NCBI RefSeq assembly: GCF_001522545.3
Contig: NC_031769.1
Coordinates: 134,242,616-134,306,615, forward strand
Direction: 5' to 3'
DNA length: 64,000 nucleotides
Origin: Parus major
Lineage: Eukaryota > Chordata > Aves > Passeriformes > Paridae
Positions 39,196 to 51,445 of this stretch are shown piece after piece; the first letter of the stretch is position 1; each line of letters starts with the position of its first letter. The translations under genes and the position numbers were made by a program. A model generated the notes under the pieces. That model saw only the letters and a program-made list of their open reading frames with translations, did no database searches and was not told where the DNA came from.

Positions 39196-40673
39196 AAAAA
39201 TAAGTAAATCAGTTTTCTGGACTTCTCAAGTATGTCCTTCCTCTTGCATGTCTTTGTGATTACCAGTATTTTGAAGGAATCCTCTGCTACTTTTATCAAC
39301 ATCTTAAAGAGAAGTATTTAAAGCACATTATTCTGCCATTTTTTGAAAGTTTTCTCTCAGACTACAGCATAAGTGGAAAGATTTGCCAATTTCATTTTTT
39401 TTTCTTGGAAAAGATCTTAGTTAATGGAATGTTCAGATCTCGTGTCTAATTCCTTCTATATCTCTGCATCTCTCACTGTCTCTTTTTGCTTGGACCAGTT
39501 TCAGGAAACATTTGAGCAAATGGTCCTTGTCATAAAGAAGATGTCATCTGATGTCTAAATCAGAATGCATGTATAGCTTTAGTTGAGTGGAAATTAGTTG
39601 GGTGCTTAAGATTAGCTAACTGATTAAAGACTTATTTTGTGTCTATATGGTCCAAACCAAAATCTATCCTTCTTGTCCACTTAAGATATATGAAATCAGA
39701 ATGTTTATTGTACTGGTATTCAATACCACATTTCTTGAAAACCTTCCTTATATTTAACTTCCATGTATGGATGGTCCCATTGAAATCAGTGCATTTGATC
39801 ACATGGCAATGTTTTATGAAATATTAAGTGATCTCAGATCCTTTTGTATTACTAGGATATCAGGATATTGACAGTTGAATGATTGATTTTAGTACACTTG
39901 TTTTTCCGGTTGTCTGGGAGAAATACTAAATGAAACAGCAAGAGTCAATGCAGGTGCTCAGTGTGGCATCTTTCTCTTTCACTGTAATTATAGATTAGGT
40001 GTTTCTTCATGTGTAAAAATCTCTATAAAGAGGTTTTTATAAGAATTCATTCAGGGGTTTTTGTTTGTTTGCTTTGGCTTTTTCTTTTCTTTCAGGATCT
40101 TTAGATAAGCCTTAGGCATCAAAAGATTCTGTGTTAAGGATACTTCCATTCACAGTCCCTTCATATAAATTATAGATACTTTTTAAAATATATTGTTTTA
40201 CGTTTCAACAAAAAAGAAATGTGTTTCTGAAAAAAAAAAAACATTATAAGGGCAATCATTGCAATCGTACGGCAAAAATGGTTTGCTGCTGGTTGCTGAT
40301 AGCTGATTAGAGTTACACAAAGCATGTTCTTAATTACATTACTAATGAAATTTTGTTCAGCAGGGTTAACTCAGGAAATTTAGGACAGTGAGTATTCATG
40401 AAACTTTTCTGTTTTAGAGCTCTTCAGTCTTCAAACCAGAGTCTCATAATGAAACTTGTAGAAATTTCATTTTTAACTACACTCTTTGTAGTTTGGTAGT
40501 TTTTTCTGAAGCTCTCATCCAGATATTGGTCCAAACTTAAAGTTCACATCTCTTTTTAGCTCTACTACAAGTTTACAGGAGTATTACAGCAGTGTAGAGC
40601 CTTCTGACACCCAGATCATCCTGAGATCTGACAGCAGCCTGAGGCTGCTGAGCCAGTGTGGGGGAGACCCAAA
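39196..40673. other. AT-rich noncoding DNA, nothing assigned
   Basis: No gene, RNA or named repeat recognised. Confidence 0.5.
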
Positions 40674-41070
40674 ATAAGGACTTGGACCTGTTGGAGTGAG
40701 CCCAGAGGAGGGGCAGAAGAGGAGTACCTCTCCTATGAAGAAGTCTCTTTGCTGGGGAAGTTGGGGTTACTCAGCTTGGAGAAGAGAAGGCACTGGGGAG
40801 ACGTTAGAGCGTCTTTCAGTACTTGAAGGGGGCCTACAAGAGAGTGGAAAAGGGGCTTTTGAGAAGAGTTTGTAATGATATGACAAAGGAGAATGGCTTT
40901 AAACAGAAAGAGGGTAAAATCTGATTAGATATCAGGAAAAAATCTTTGCTGTGAGGGTGGTGAGGCACTAGAACAGGTTGCCTGAGAAGTTTTGGATGCC
41001 CCATCCATGGAACTTTTCAAGGCCAGGTGTGATGGGGCTTTGAGCAACCTTGTCTTGTGGTTTTGTTCCC
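40674..41070 (+). mobile_element. CR1 LINE, 3' end fragment
   Basis: In plus orientation. It covers the ORF2 C-terminal region and the start of the 3' end. Landmarks are GGACCTGTTGGAGTGAGCCC near 40685, CTCAGCTTGGAGAAGAG near 40772, AGGTTGCCTGAGAAG near 40975 and GGGGCTTTGAGCAACCT near 41033. Stops and frameshifts interrupt the reading frame. The final microsatellite tail is missing or replaced. Confidence 0.9.
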
Positions 41071-42225
41071 TAGGTTGAATACCAGAAGCAACATCATCTA
41101 GTCCATGAAGACACTGTTTGGCATTTTATGTAGAGATTTCACTGACTGATTCACTTTTCCAGTATTGCTACAAGAAAATATTCAAATAAATTATACCATT
41201 ACAAATAGAGGGCAGATGTTGACTATGTTTACTTCATACAACTTACAAGAGGAGAATATGACTGTAGTTGTAAAGACTGGCTACCAGTCTAAAAAATTAA
41301 GATTCAGAATTTTGGCCTCTTTTACATTTCAGATATTTTATATCTGATCCTTGAGAAACAGAAGAATAGGGAAGAATTAAGGAAATATTTTATTTGTTTT
41401 GGGCAAATATTAAATGAGCAGAGTGAGATTCATAAGCCTACTCATAAAAAGTTTATGTAAGAATTAGTGTCTTAGATTTAAATATATCTTCCTATATCCC
41501 TCAAAAAATCTTTTCCATGGAACCAGCTAGAAAAACCAAGCAAAGCAGCAGGTATTCCTCTGTAATTAAAATCTGCACGCTGAAAATTACAGAGCAGTAA
41601 CAGTAATGAACAATTATGCAATGAATTGCTGCTTTGCCTAGCTGAGACACAGAGCTCACAAACTTTTACTAAATCAGTTCATGAGTCAAAGAGAGTCCAG
41701 GTGACATTTTTCATAGCTAGGACTGTGTATGCACCTACAGTGGAAAATCTAGACTGGCATGAGCTCAGATGTCTCAGAACAATCTGCTTAAAATGAACAG
41801 AGTGATGTAAAAATGTCTTGATGGAGTGTTTTGATTCTAAAAAGAAAACATTTCAGTGGTTCAAGAAATACTAATAATATATTAATTACATTTTTCTAGA
41901 TTAATAATTATTTTTGAGAGACTGAGGCCCCCAGATTTTTAACTGCACAAACATAGTTAAAGGGAAAAAGACTATTATTTATGCCACCAGTTCCATTGAA
42001 CTAGTAATTCACCTTAATAAATGAAGGCTCATTGAGAGGTATTCAAGATGAGTCTGGCAGATTAGTTTGCCAGAACTAACACTCACTGTTGGGTCAGCTA
42101 AAGGAATCATGATTTGACTAGGTAAAAAGGAAAGGGGAGGGGAAGGGGAACACTGGTTGTAAAAGATTTGTATCTATATCTAAGCTATTCACATTTTGGG
42201 GCATGAAGGAATGAGTCGTAGATGC
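41071..42225. other. AT-rich noncoding DNA, nothing assigned
   Basis: No gene or named repeat. A small purine-rich GGGGAGGGGAAGGGGAA run lies near 42135. Confidence 0.5.
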
Positions 42226-42480
42226 ATAGAATCATAGAATGGCTTGGTTTAGAAGGAATCATGAACATATCTAGTTCAAGTCCCTTGCCATGCCCAGGGA
42301 CACCTCCCACTAGCTCAGGTTGCTTAAAGCCCTACCCAGCCAGGCCTTGAACACTTCAGGAACAGGGCATCAGCCCTGTCATAGCAAATAATTTCTTGCT
42401 AACATCTAATTCAAATGACTCTTTTTAGTTTAAAATTGTCCCCTATTGTCCTATTGCTATCAGTCCATATTAAATAATTG
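42226..42480 (-). mobile_element. CR1 LINE 3' end fragment
   Basis: In minus orientation. The plus strand starts ATAGAATCATAGAATGG, the complement of the CR1 terminal repeat. It continues through CCCAGGGACACCTCCCACTAG and AGGCCTTGAACACTTC, the standard complement of the CR1 3' end, and fades near 42480. Confidence 0.93.
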
Positions 42481-43002
42481 TGCTATTCCATTGGGGCAGT
42501 GTTTTCCTATAGGAAAATGCTGTGAATTTTACTGTCCTGTATAGCAATTCCCTCTGCCCAGTTAAGTGTGAGAAGTAACTAGTTCCCCATCTGAACCCGT
42601 CCCTGCACATTCAGGTTATTCAGGATTGATCTACACAGTGTATGACAAGAAGAGTGAGGCAGCTGTCCTCACGTACATGCCAAATCCCCAGTTCCCAGAC
42701 CTAGGAAAGGCAATACCTTCTGTGCAAGCAGTCCTTCTGAACAGATGTTGTGCATCCTGGAGTTTCTTGAGTTTTCTTACACAAGGAGTAACAAAAGCTT
42801 ATCTCATCTTCATTCCCTTGAACTCTCTGCCACAGAAACACCATGTCATTGGCTTCAGGAAGTTACTTGCTGCAGTTTCTAAATTTGTAAGAAATACTGC
42901 ATCAAAGAACACAATAAGGGACATCAGTTTGGAGGGGTTTTCTTTGGTATGTTTGGGGTTATTCTGGTAAGTTGGTTGGTTGGTTGACTGGAGTTTTTTG
43001 GT

Positions 43003-43033
<31 letters not shown>

Positions 43034-44219
43034 AAATGAAATGTTGATTTCCCTTATGGATTGATTTGGAGACTACCTCAAGAGGTTCTAGCTAGTGAGC
43101 TCTTGCTTTGATTTTTTTTCCTCTGTAGCAGGTTAAGTATAGACCAAGTGATTTGATAAGGAAGATAATGAAATTCAGTAGAGGTCTGTCAACCTGAACT
43201 AAAACTGTATTGTTTAATACTCCCTCTTTAAAAGTAGTAAAGATTTGATTTTTTCTTTAATTGAACCTTCTAAATTGAAATATGCACTGATGGCTGAAAC
43301 AGTTTCAGTAATAAAATCATCAGTCTCAATAAATGTAATTGCTGTTAACTCTGTGAATTTTATAGGAGCACCAGTTTTATGTATTTGTATAAATATTTTT
43401 ACATACTTTTTGATGTATAAAATTTGAAAGTTATTTCTTTAGTGTTCTAAAAACACCTGAAATAATTTGATTTTTTTATAACGTGACTAAGAGCATATCC
43501 AAGCAATGATGTGTTACACACAAATACATCATGTTATATATAACTGTGTCAGAGGCAAAGCACTGTCAGGAGATCTAGACAAGCTGATTGATAGCAAAAT
43601 AAAACGAAGACTTGTGTGCCAGATAGGCATTTCATGGATTTAAGGTGACTTTTTTTTCCCTTTCTTTTTAATAAAACTATGAGACAAAAGAATGATGTAC
43701 CCAAATTGATTGGGATTTCATTGGACACAGAATAGATATTAAAAAGTCTGGTTTTGCAAAAGAAATTACTTTTCAGTTATCCAGATGAAAATGATTTCTC
43801 ATCCAAAAGTGTATAGCATTTGGCAGATAATTTTCAGTTTTCTGAAAAAACATCCAGTACTAGACCAATTACTCAAATCTAAACACAAATTAGTGAAAAG
43901 ATTGACAGAAACCTAGTTGGGGAGAACCACTGCTGGTGCCAATGACCTATTAATTGATACATAAGTAGCTGATTTACGGTTTTGTGCCTTTTATGACTTA
44001 TTCAAGTCTTAGAGACTGATATATAAACTTTTTTAAAGCAATTTTAAATTATCTCAAAAATGTTATCAATGTCAGCAAAGTTCTCCACATAACTCATTTC
44101 CGATCTCTACTCATTGTTCTTTCCTTTCTGGGACTTCCTGGACCTGATTTCCAGAAACTGAGATGTGACTGCTCAGACTGTAGTTTCCCCACAATCTCTT
44201 TCCTTTTTTAAAAAAAAAG
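42481..44219. other. AT-rich noncoding DNA, nothing assigned
   Basis: A 114-codon plus frame at 42626-42970 overlaps a moderately GC-rich patch but has no recognisable domain. A short GGTT repeat lies near 42971-42986. Otherwise AT-rich. Confidence 0.5.
43003..43029. repeat. (TA)n microsatellite
   Basis: About thirteen alternating TA units preceded by GGT and followed by TGTATAAATG. Confidence 0.95.
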
Positions 44220-45003
44220 GTGTAAAGATATCAGCCAGCTCCATCAGCACCTGCAACTGCAAACCATCCTGTGCTGTGGGCTTGTGTTAGACCAAGTGGG
44301 ATAAGTGATCTCTCACTCTGCCTTGACTTTGACTTTCACAAAGACTGCAGGTAGGATCAGGAGCCTCAAAGACCTAGGAATAAAGCTTTCAAAAAACCCC
44401 ATTTTGTACCTCAGCTTTCTCTATCACCAGGTACTCTTCTCACTAAGCAGTGGAGAGCAGTTAGCTCCACATTCCTTCTCCTGCCAGTGAATTTCCTTAA
44501 GCTTGTCTTCCTGCCCTTGACATCTGTTCTGAGTGCTAACTCTCACCCTATTTTGGCATTTGGGTCTCCAACCCAGCACATACAAGTAAGGTCTCTTTGC
44601 AACCACTCAAAGTGGCCTCCACCCCTCCTTGCATCTTCTTTCTCCACCTGAGCTCAGTCAGGAGTTCCTTGTTTTTCACCAAAGATCTTCTGCCACACCT
44701 GATCAATTTCCTGTGTGTCAGAAGGAATCCTTCTGTGTTTTGAGAATATTGTCCTTAGATATTAACCACCTCTCTGGTGCCATTTTTCTTTTCAGGACAG
44801 TCTCCCACAGGATCTCACCAAGCAGAGCACTAAACACACTAAGACCCTCTCCAGAGGCTTCTGACTGTAGATCTGCTGTTTTTCTTACCCATTTTTCTCA
44901 GGATCTCAAACAGCATTGTCTCATAGTAGCTGCAGTCAAGGCTGTCCTCAATAGGTGCTTCACCAATCAATTTGTCTTTATCCATGTGAAATAAACCCAG
45001 CAC
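44220..45003 (-). mobile_element. CR1 LINE, 5' ORF2 fragment (endonuclease end to pre-RT region)
   Basis: Read on the minus strand it follows CR1 ORF2 from the end of the endonuclease-like domain into the linker before the reverse transcriptase. Near 45000 it encodes a GLFHMDK-like string, followed by IEDSLDCS. Then come segments resembling GACCTGCTTGG-type and AACTCCTGGA-type CR1 sequence, ending near 44220 in a stretch like CTGATGGAGCTGGCTGAT. The copy is strongly mutated and rich in indels. It has neither CR1 end, unlike the usual 5'-truncated copies. Boundaries are approximate. Confidence 0.72.
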
Positions 45004-46220
45004 AATTACTTCTGTAGATTCCTGGCATCAAAAAGATGTTTTGTCTCTCAGAAGAAAATTTGTGTAAAGTTCTTCTCTCAAAGTTAGCAAGTCAAAATGG
45101 AGTGTGTATGTCTGTGTTAGTTGTTAATTAACTGTTCTCACAAATAATCGCCAACTTGTTTGTGAGCCACAAGACTTTGCTGTACCTGATATTCTGGTAT
45201 TAACTTATTTGTATGATTGTCTTTCTTCCAATAAAGAACCAAATAAGAATAAAATATTTAAGACATTTAACATATTTATTTTTTTAAGTAAAATTAATTT
45301 GCTTTTCATAAAAGTTTAAGAAAAAGAGGAAAAAATGTAACCATGAAACAATTAATTTCTAACTTTTACACTATTTTCAACATAAATATACAACAACAAC
45401 AACAAAAAATCATTCTTTCACCTTTCCTCCTAGGCATAATTGTTTCAGATTGAATATGGAGAGGATACTTTGTGTGGTCTTTCTCATGTTTTTTTCATGC
45501 TTACTGAAATATGCATATGAATTTTTGACCTTTAGGTATAGAGCTGTATTAATGTAATTTAATTTTCAAAAGAATTCGCATTTTAGATGTTAGCAGTGCC
45601 TTATGAAACATTTGTACTCCTCAGCTATCAAAAGTAAGGTTTTTTTTTGACTTAGAGTTAATAAAAAGAAGGTCAAAATATACCTTCCAAATTAAAAAAA
45701 AAAAAAAGAAGAAAACCCAAAAAACCCTTAGAATTTTTCTATTCTATTAATACTGTTGAAAACAAAGTAAAAATCAGTGTTTTTCGGGTGTTTTTAAATT
45801 TATACTGCATATAAGCTAAGCTGGAACTTTAAAAAGGGTGCCATTTGTACAAAGCTACCTTTTTATAACTTTTTCTACTGAAAGGCTTAAGAATTTTAAC
45901 AGTAAACAGTTAAATTAATTTGACTCAAGGCCCTTTTTTTTCTTTTGGTTATAACGGTAGACAGGTTCTTTTCCTTCCCTCTTTAGGAATAAAGTTGAAA
46001 CTTTCAACATTCAGGATTTACTCAAGTAGAAAACATTGAATAATATGTAAGAAATCCTGAGTAACATCTGTGATTTAGTGAGTTTGCTAATAAAACATGA
46101 CAATGTACATACAGAGCGTCTATTCTCTAGGAACTCGGTGGACATTAGATATTGCATGAGCATAGGACATAAATAATAAATCTTTTGGCTTTGCTTCACT
46201 TTTCCATGTAGCCTTGCTTT
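45004..46220. other. AT-rich noncoding DNA
   Basis: It contains a short CAA run near 45391-45403 and an A-rich tract at 45694-45706. No gene or named repeat was recognised. Confidence 0.5.
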
Positions 46221-46350
46221 TCTTCATTAAACTGACTTTATCTTAACCAATGTATGTTTGATCTTATTTTCTCTGCTGTCCTGCAGAGGAGGGGGAGTGA
46301 GAGAGTGGCTCAGTGGGAACTTAGCAGCCAGACAAAGTCAACCCATCACA
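46221..46350 (+). mobile_element. ERVL-type LTR, 3' end only
   Basis: The last 130 bp resemble the 3' end of avian ERVL LTRs. An ATTAAA-type polyadenylation signal is at 46226-46231. GACTTTATCTTAACC, TTATTTTCTCTGC and GAGGAGGGGGAGTGAGAGAG follow, and the end is AGTCAACCCATCACA, close to the termini of the LTRs at 10481 and, in reverse, 35808. U3 and most of R are absent or beyond recognition, so no target duplication can be assigned. Confidence 0.75.
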
Positions 46351-49300
46351 CTAACAAGTAAAAAAAAAGAAAAAAAGGGTTTTAATAACCCCATACATAA
46401 AAAAGAGATTATCATGAAATTATTAAATTAATGTTGATAGGTCATGCAGTAACACAAAATCTAAGTAACACTTAGATCACTGAAACATATATTTCAGTAA
46501 ACATTTGTTAAATCCTTTCTTTAAAATTTACACTGATAAAGCTTTAGCAGTTTTCTATAACCTGAACAGTGGTGGCGGCGATCAATGAGGTGTTGGATCA
46601 AGAAGGCATTCATAATACATCATCATAAAAAAAGATGCCTTAAAATTAATTCAAAGAATTTTTTGCTAAGATGGAGACAAGTGAAATTGCTTTGATTCTG
46701 ATGTCATTTTTGTGAATGACAGTTAAATTTTTATTTTCTTTACATGTATAGATTTAAATACAATTTATAGAAAATTAATATGCAGAGTTTATGTGCAGTT
46801 AATATTTTCTGAGGAAATGTATTGCAAATCTATATGAAACCCTTAGTAACAAGTGATGATAGGAAATACTAAACAGTAGTTAATTAGATTACAACTATTG
46901 GCAACAAAATATTATATAAATTCAGAACCAGAGTTCCTGTCTACTTGCACATTTTATAAAGTGTATATTCATTAAAGCTCTTACTAAAGCATAAGAAAAC
47001 TGCACCTATGAAAAAAGATTTTGTTAAACAACTATTTAAATGTTCGATTGTGTGTCTAGTCACATGTTAATCCATTAATTTCTTAGTACAAACTTTTTAT
47101 TTTCTCTTTTTTTATTCTGTTTTTATTAGGTTGAAATGAGAAGTATCTAATACTGTGGGATACTTGTCTGTCCCATGCTTGCTGTAATAAATATTTGCAT
47201 AGATAAATAATTTCTTCTAAGTCTCATGAGATTTTACCTCTGCTTCAGATATGCAAATGACTGTATAAGGAATCATCAGATCAGTGTACTTCCACCATTT
47301 CCTGAAAACATGTCTAATTCATCCTTCCTAATTCCTTTCCTCAGTATGCACAAGATTTCAGTCAGCATTGCAATCCTATCCATGAAACAATGAGAATAAA
47401 CTCTGCTTAGAATATATTGCACTTCATACATCAAAGTGCAGTTGAGCTTGAGCACTTCTATAGAAAGGGAACAAAAAGCTGAAGGTAGTGGCAAAGTCCC
47501 TCATTACTTAAATGGCACAGGATTAGGCCACTAGTGGATTCTGCATGTTGGAGTTTATATGTTGTATTAAAACTTGTTAATGATTGACTTTGTAAAAGCC
47601 AGAATATCATGAGAAGAAAAATTCCAAGATTTCAGTCAATAGATCTATTTTATAATTTGGTGCCAAAACTTACAGTAACAATTATCTGTTCAGTTGACCA
47701 ACAAGAGACTCTCCCACCATTTAGGAGCTGAAGATACAGGCAAAACACATGAAATTCCCATAAGTTTAGTAACTCAGTGTGTTTAGATAGAAGCAATGCC
47801 CTGTCAGAAACTACATAATATTAATACTACGTGACAAATTGTAATTCATTGTAACAGGATGTGATGAGCTAATAAAATACAATTTGTAAATGTGTATTAC
47901 CTATGGCAAACTAAGTCCTGTCAAAATGAATGAAAATTAAAATATTTGCCTGTCACTGATGAATAGAATTTATTTTTATGCTATTTCTTTCTAAGATGTA
48001 AACACATTGGGGTACTGATAAAGTAAGTCTAAAAACTATTTCTGTCTAAAGGTGTGGAATTTAGAGAAAGAGCAAAACAGTTTGGAGAAAGTTGGAATTC
48101 ATGAAAGGGAGGCACAGGATGAAAATGTTGCACTTGGCTGGCTGAGGTCACATATGACATGGCATAACCTATACACCTGCACTGAGATGCTACTGAGTTT
48201 CTCATATCATGCCTGAATAGTGTCCTCAGAAACATTGTTGTCAAAAGAGATTCAGCTGAAATAAAATGTTGATTAACAGACATAGTGACATTTTCCCATG
48301 AGTAGAACCTGTGGCAGTTCTACGTCTGGCTGGTATTTGGAAGATATTTCAGCTATTTTTCAAGTTCATCTCCAGTTGAAGATGAATAATGTGCTAACTA
48401 TAAAGGATTGCTGGAAGCTAAGCCCTGGGGCTGCTTGAGAGCACAACTTGAGCTCATAGTTAATCTGACCAGACTTCCAAGTAAGGAACAGGTATAGGAA
48501 ATGGTTTCTGAATACTGTGTGCTTGGGAAGATCACCATGCATGCCAGCAAATCTGACTGCTAGAAGCCTTTGCCCACTTCCCAAAATTTAATTCTCTGTC
48601 ACTCTCTTCTAAATCCTCTAAAACTTCATGCCTAAACTCACACACATATTGGTGTGCACACTTAAGCTGCTCCTTTTTTCTTCTTAAGTTCCAGCCAGCA
48701 TTGATCTTCTATGTGCTTCATATCATAGTTGCTGTTTTATTTTAGCTTTTGTGGCAGGTGAGGTTAATTTTCCCTACTAAAATATATTTACTAAAACATT
48801 CCTTACACATTTCTTGTGTCTAAAGGAATTATGCAAAATTAAGAATCATAGTAATGATCACTGCATATTGTGTACACATATGTAAGCAAATACACACATA
48901 CACATGTACAAATATATGCCTACTATGGTATCTGTTATAACTGCTTTACTAATGAAAGATCTCTTATCTTCCAAAGAGGGGAACACAGTTTCCAGAGATG
49001 AGTTGATAACTCAACAGCAGAGTTTTTTTAAAGTAGGGAAGCTGAGTTGCAGGATATGGTTCATGAACAGGACTAGTCACCCCAGGAAAGTGCCAAAACA
49101 GCAGATGACTACATACAAAGTGAATGATCTAGGCTGGAGGTGCCATACCACTGATAATCAGGAAGGATAAAAATATTAAACCTTCAGTTAAAACACTTGA
49201 ATTTCCCACTTGACATTTTAATTTGATCTTCCCTAATACAAAATTTGGTTAGTTAAAACATGGAGATCCAAAATTCTGGAAAGGGAAAATCTTTGACATA

Positions 49301-49659
49301 CCTCATGTATGCCAGTCTTGGTCATTTTCTTCTCTGATGTTACAAGTAGACTTACAAAACTAATTTCACAAAATCCCTTTCTAAGCTTAATAATTGTGCA
49401 TACATTTGAATTGTATTCTAAATTCTTTGTAGTTGTCTGGTGTATACTTTTGTGGAAGAGGTTTTGATGGAAGTTTTGAACTCTGTATCTACTAAAAAGC
49501 TGATTTTGATAAAAGGGCATTATTTATCTAGTACACACAGTAAGTTATTTTCTTTGCTTTTTCGTCTTAGAAGAGAGTGTTTCAGAGAAATTTCGAGAAA
49601 GACTGACTGCTGTTCTGTTTACAACAAGTAAATAGAAGTAAGAAGCAACCTTGTGGTAA
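46351..49659. other. AT-rich noncoding DNA, nothing assigned
   Basis: About 3.3 kb without a recognised repeat family or gene. Frames of 72 to 88 codons at 47276-49170 lack recognisable features. Confidence 0.5.
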
Positions 49660-49950
49660 ATGAACTCTTCTCTGTGGTCACCAGCAAGAGAACCAAAAGG
49701 AATGGCCTGAAGTTGTGTAAGTTTGGATATTAGAAAAAGGTTCTTCACCGCAGAGGGTGGCTGGGCACTGGAACAGGCTCCCCAGGGAAGAACCAAGCTT
49801 GAGACAATTAGAGAAGCATTTGGAGAATGCTCTCAGGAACATGGAGTCACTCTTGGGGACTGTCCTATGTAGGGCCAGGGGTTCGACTCAGTGATCCTTG
49901 AGTGTCCCTTCCAACTCAGCTTATTCCATGATTCTAATCTATTCCATAAT
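49660..49950 (+). mobile_element. CR1 LINE, 3' end with terminal repeat
   Basis: In plus orientation. AACAGGCTCCCCAGGGAAG near 49772 is the CR1 segment that encodes the HWNRLP-type end of ORF2. A GACTCAGTGATCCTTGAG segment and CCTTCCAACTCAGC follow. The tail is ATTCCATGATTCTAATCTATTCC, a mutated form of the CR1 terminal microsatellite. The copy is 5'-truncated and inactive. Confidence 0.92.
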
Positions 49951-51382
49951 CTATTTGAGTTTAAAGATTAAATGAGAGTAGAGAGAATCAGAAACTAAAC
50001 ATCAATACTGTGTCATGGTAGTGAATAAAGTTTGAACTGAACTGAAATTTAAGGGAGGAGAATCATCAGATTAATTAAAAGTCAGATGAGCAGCTCCTGA
50101 AGAGCAAAACATTGGAGAGCTTGTCTAAGTAATCTTAAAGTAATTAATACTGAAATTAATATTTAATTAATTCTTACACATGGCACAAAAGCACTTTTTT
50201 CTTCAACTAGCCCTGGCCATTATCATCTCTAAAAGAGAAGATGAACATACAAACTGGACTGAATCAGGCCTGCCAGTGTATGAGACTGTCTAAATGTGTG
50301 AACGCTTCTTCTAAGGAAATATTTCACAGATCTCGTCCCATGAGTGTGAACTTCCTTGCAACTACTAGTCAGTCACTGAAACAAAAATTTTGAAAATATT
50401 TAAATTATTTTGTCCTTAATCAGGAGGAGTAATAAGGAAATCAAGACAAGGTGAGCATGAAAATGCATAAAATTTGCTGATATACTACCAAATTATTTGA
50501 CTGTAATTAAGTTTTTATTCCTACTGAAATTCTTTGTGCTTTAATATTAGAGTTACAATGGAACAATTGTGTTAATGTTCATGGTCATTGATCTTCGCTT
50601 CACTGGAAAAACAGCTATGGTAAGAAATTTATGAAAATACATCACATATAAAAATACAAACTAAATCTATTAAACTGAAAATTAAACTTCCATTCATAAC
50701 ATCACAACAGATTATTACCTATAATTTCTGCATTATAAATGTCCCAGAGTTATGTCCTGGCAGAATAAGACTTAGAGTGGAGAAAAGACCATAAAGCAAA
50801 GTAATAAAGAGATAAAAATTGAGACGTACTATTGAAAGTCTAGCAGAATTTTAATTATTATGACATTAATACCATATAATGGAAAAAGATTTCTTTTCCT
50901 GATTAAAAACTTCAAGTGGAAGTTTTTAATCAGGAAAAGAAAATTTACATTTTTAATCAGGATTAGAAAATTTACAAGTTACAGACAAACAGGGTTTTTA
51001 GTTTGGGGTTTGTTTTGTTGTGGGGTTTTATTTTTTTTTAAATGAAGTCTCCCTATGAAATTAAAATATTTTTTATTCTATGGTGAACATCTTGTTACAT
51101 GTAGATTTCTAATTTGAAATAAAGGAGCCTTTATATTCACTACATGAATATTCATTCTTACCAATTTTTTGGAGAAGACAGTTGTAATATTATGAATGTG
51201 TAATCCCTACATCTGTTAAATTGTGATTGGTTTCATTATGTGCGACTGATTTGTCATCCACAAAATTAAGCAATATAACTTCCTTACACTGCTATTATAC
51301 TGAGATTGAAATAGTTATTTACCATCACCATTTACTTTAGTCTGTAATATATCAATGGTCAACACTTCTAATTATTTTACGT
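49951..51382. other. AT-rich noncoding DNA with rearranged segment
   Basis: No repeat family recognised. It includes the exon-like segment at 50551-50619 and the hairpin plus tandem duplication at 50890-50976, which are described separately. Confidence 0.5.
50890..50976. repeat. Perfect 24-bp hairpin fused to a 27-bp tandem duplication
   Basis: The arm at 50890-50913 and its exact complement at 50919-50942 enclose a 5-nt loop (AAGTG). Most of the right arm then recurs. The 27 bp at 50923-50949 are repeated at 50950-50976 with two differences, AAAA becoming ATTA in the middle. The unit begins TTTTTAATCAGG and ends AATTTACA. The layout, an inverted copy followed by a direct copy, fits replication template switching. 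A 61-codon frame spanning it has a repetitive peptide and is not a gene. A precursor RNA hairpin is conceivable, but the short loop and AT-rich arms argue against a microRNA. Confidence 0.95.
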
Positions 51383-51445
51383 TGCACTCCTGGTTTTGGC
51401 TGGGATGGAGATAATTTTTTGTCCTAGTACTTGACTGGTATTAAA
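51383..51445 (+). mobile_element. LTR 5' (U3 start) fragment, plus orientation
   Basis: CTGGTTTTGGCTGGGATGGAG at about 51389-51409 matches the start of a widespread avian ERV LTR as I recall it, with an AGATAATTTTTT-type continuation. Similarity disappears after about 60 bp, so this is a small remnant. Confidence 0.6.

Noticed and set aside
42626..42970. 114-codon plus frame
   Set aside because: No domain, signal or family resemblance. It lies next to a CR1 tail and ends in low-complexity sequence.
50890..50942. MicroRNA precursor
   Set aside because: The loop is only 5 nt, the arms are perfect and AT-rich, and the adjoining direct duplication points to a rearrangement.
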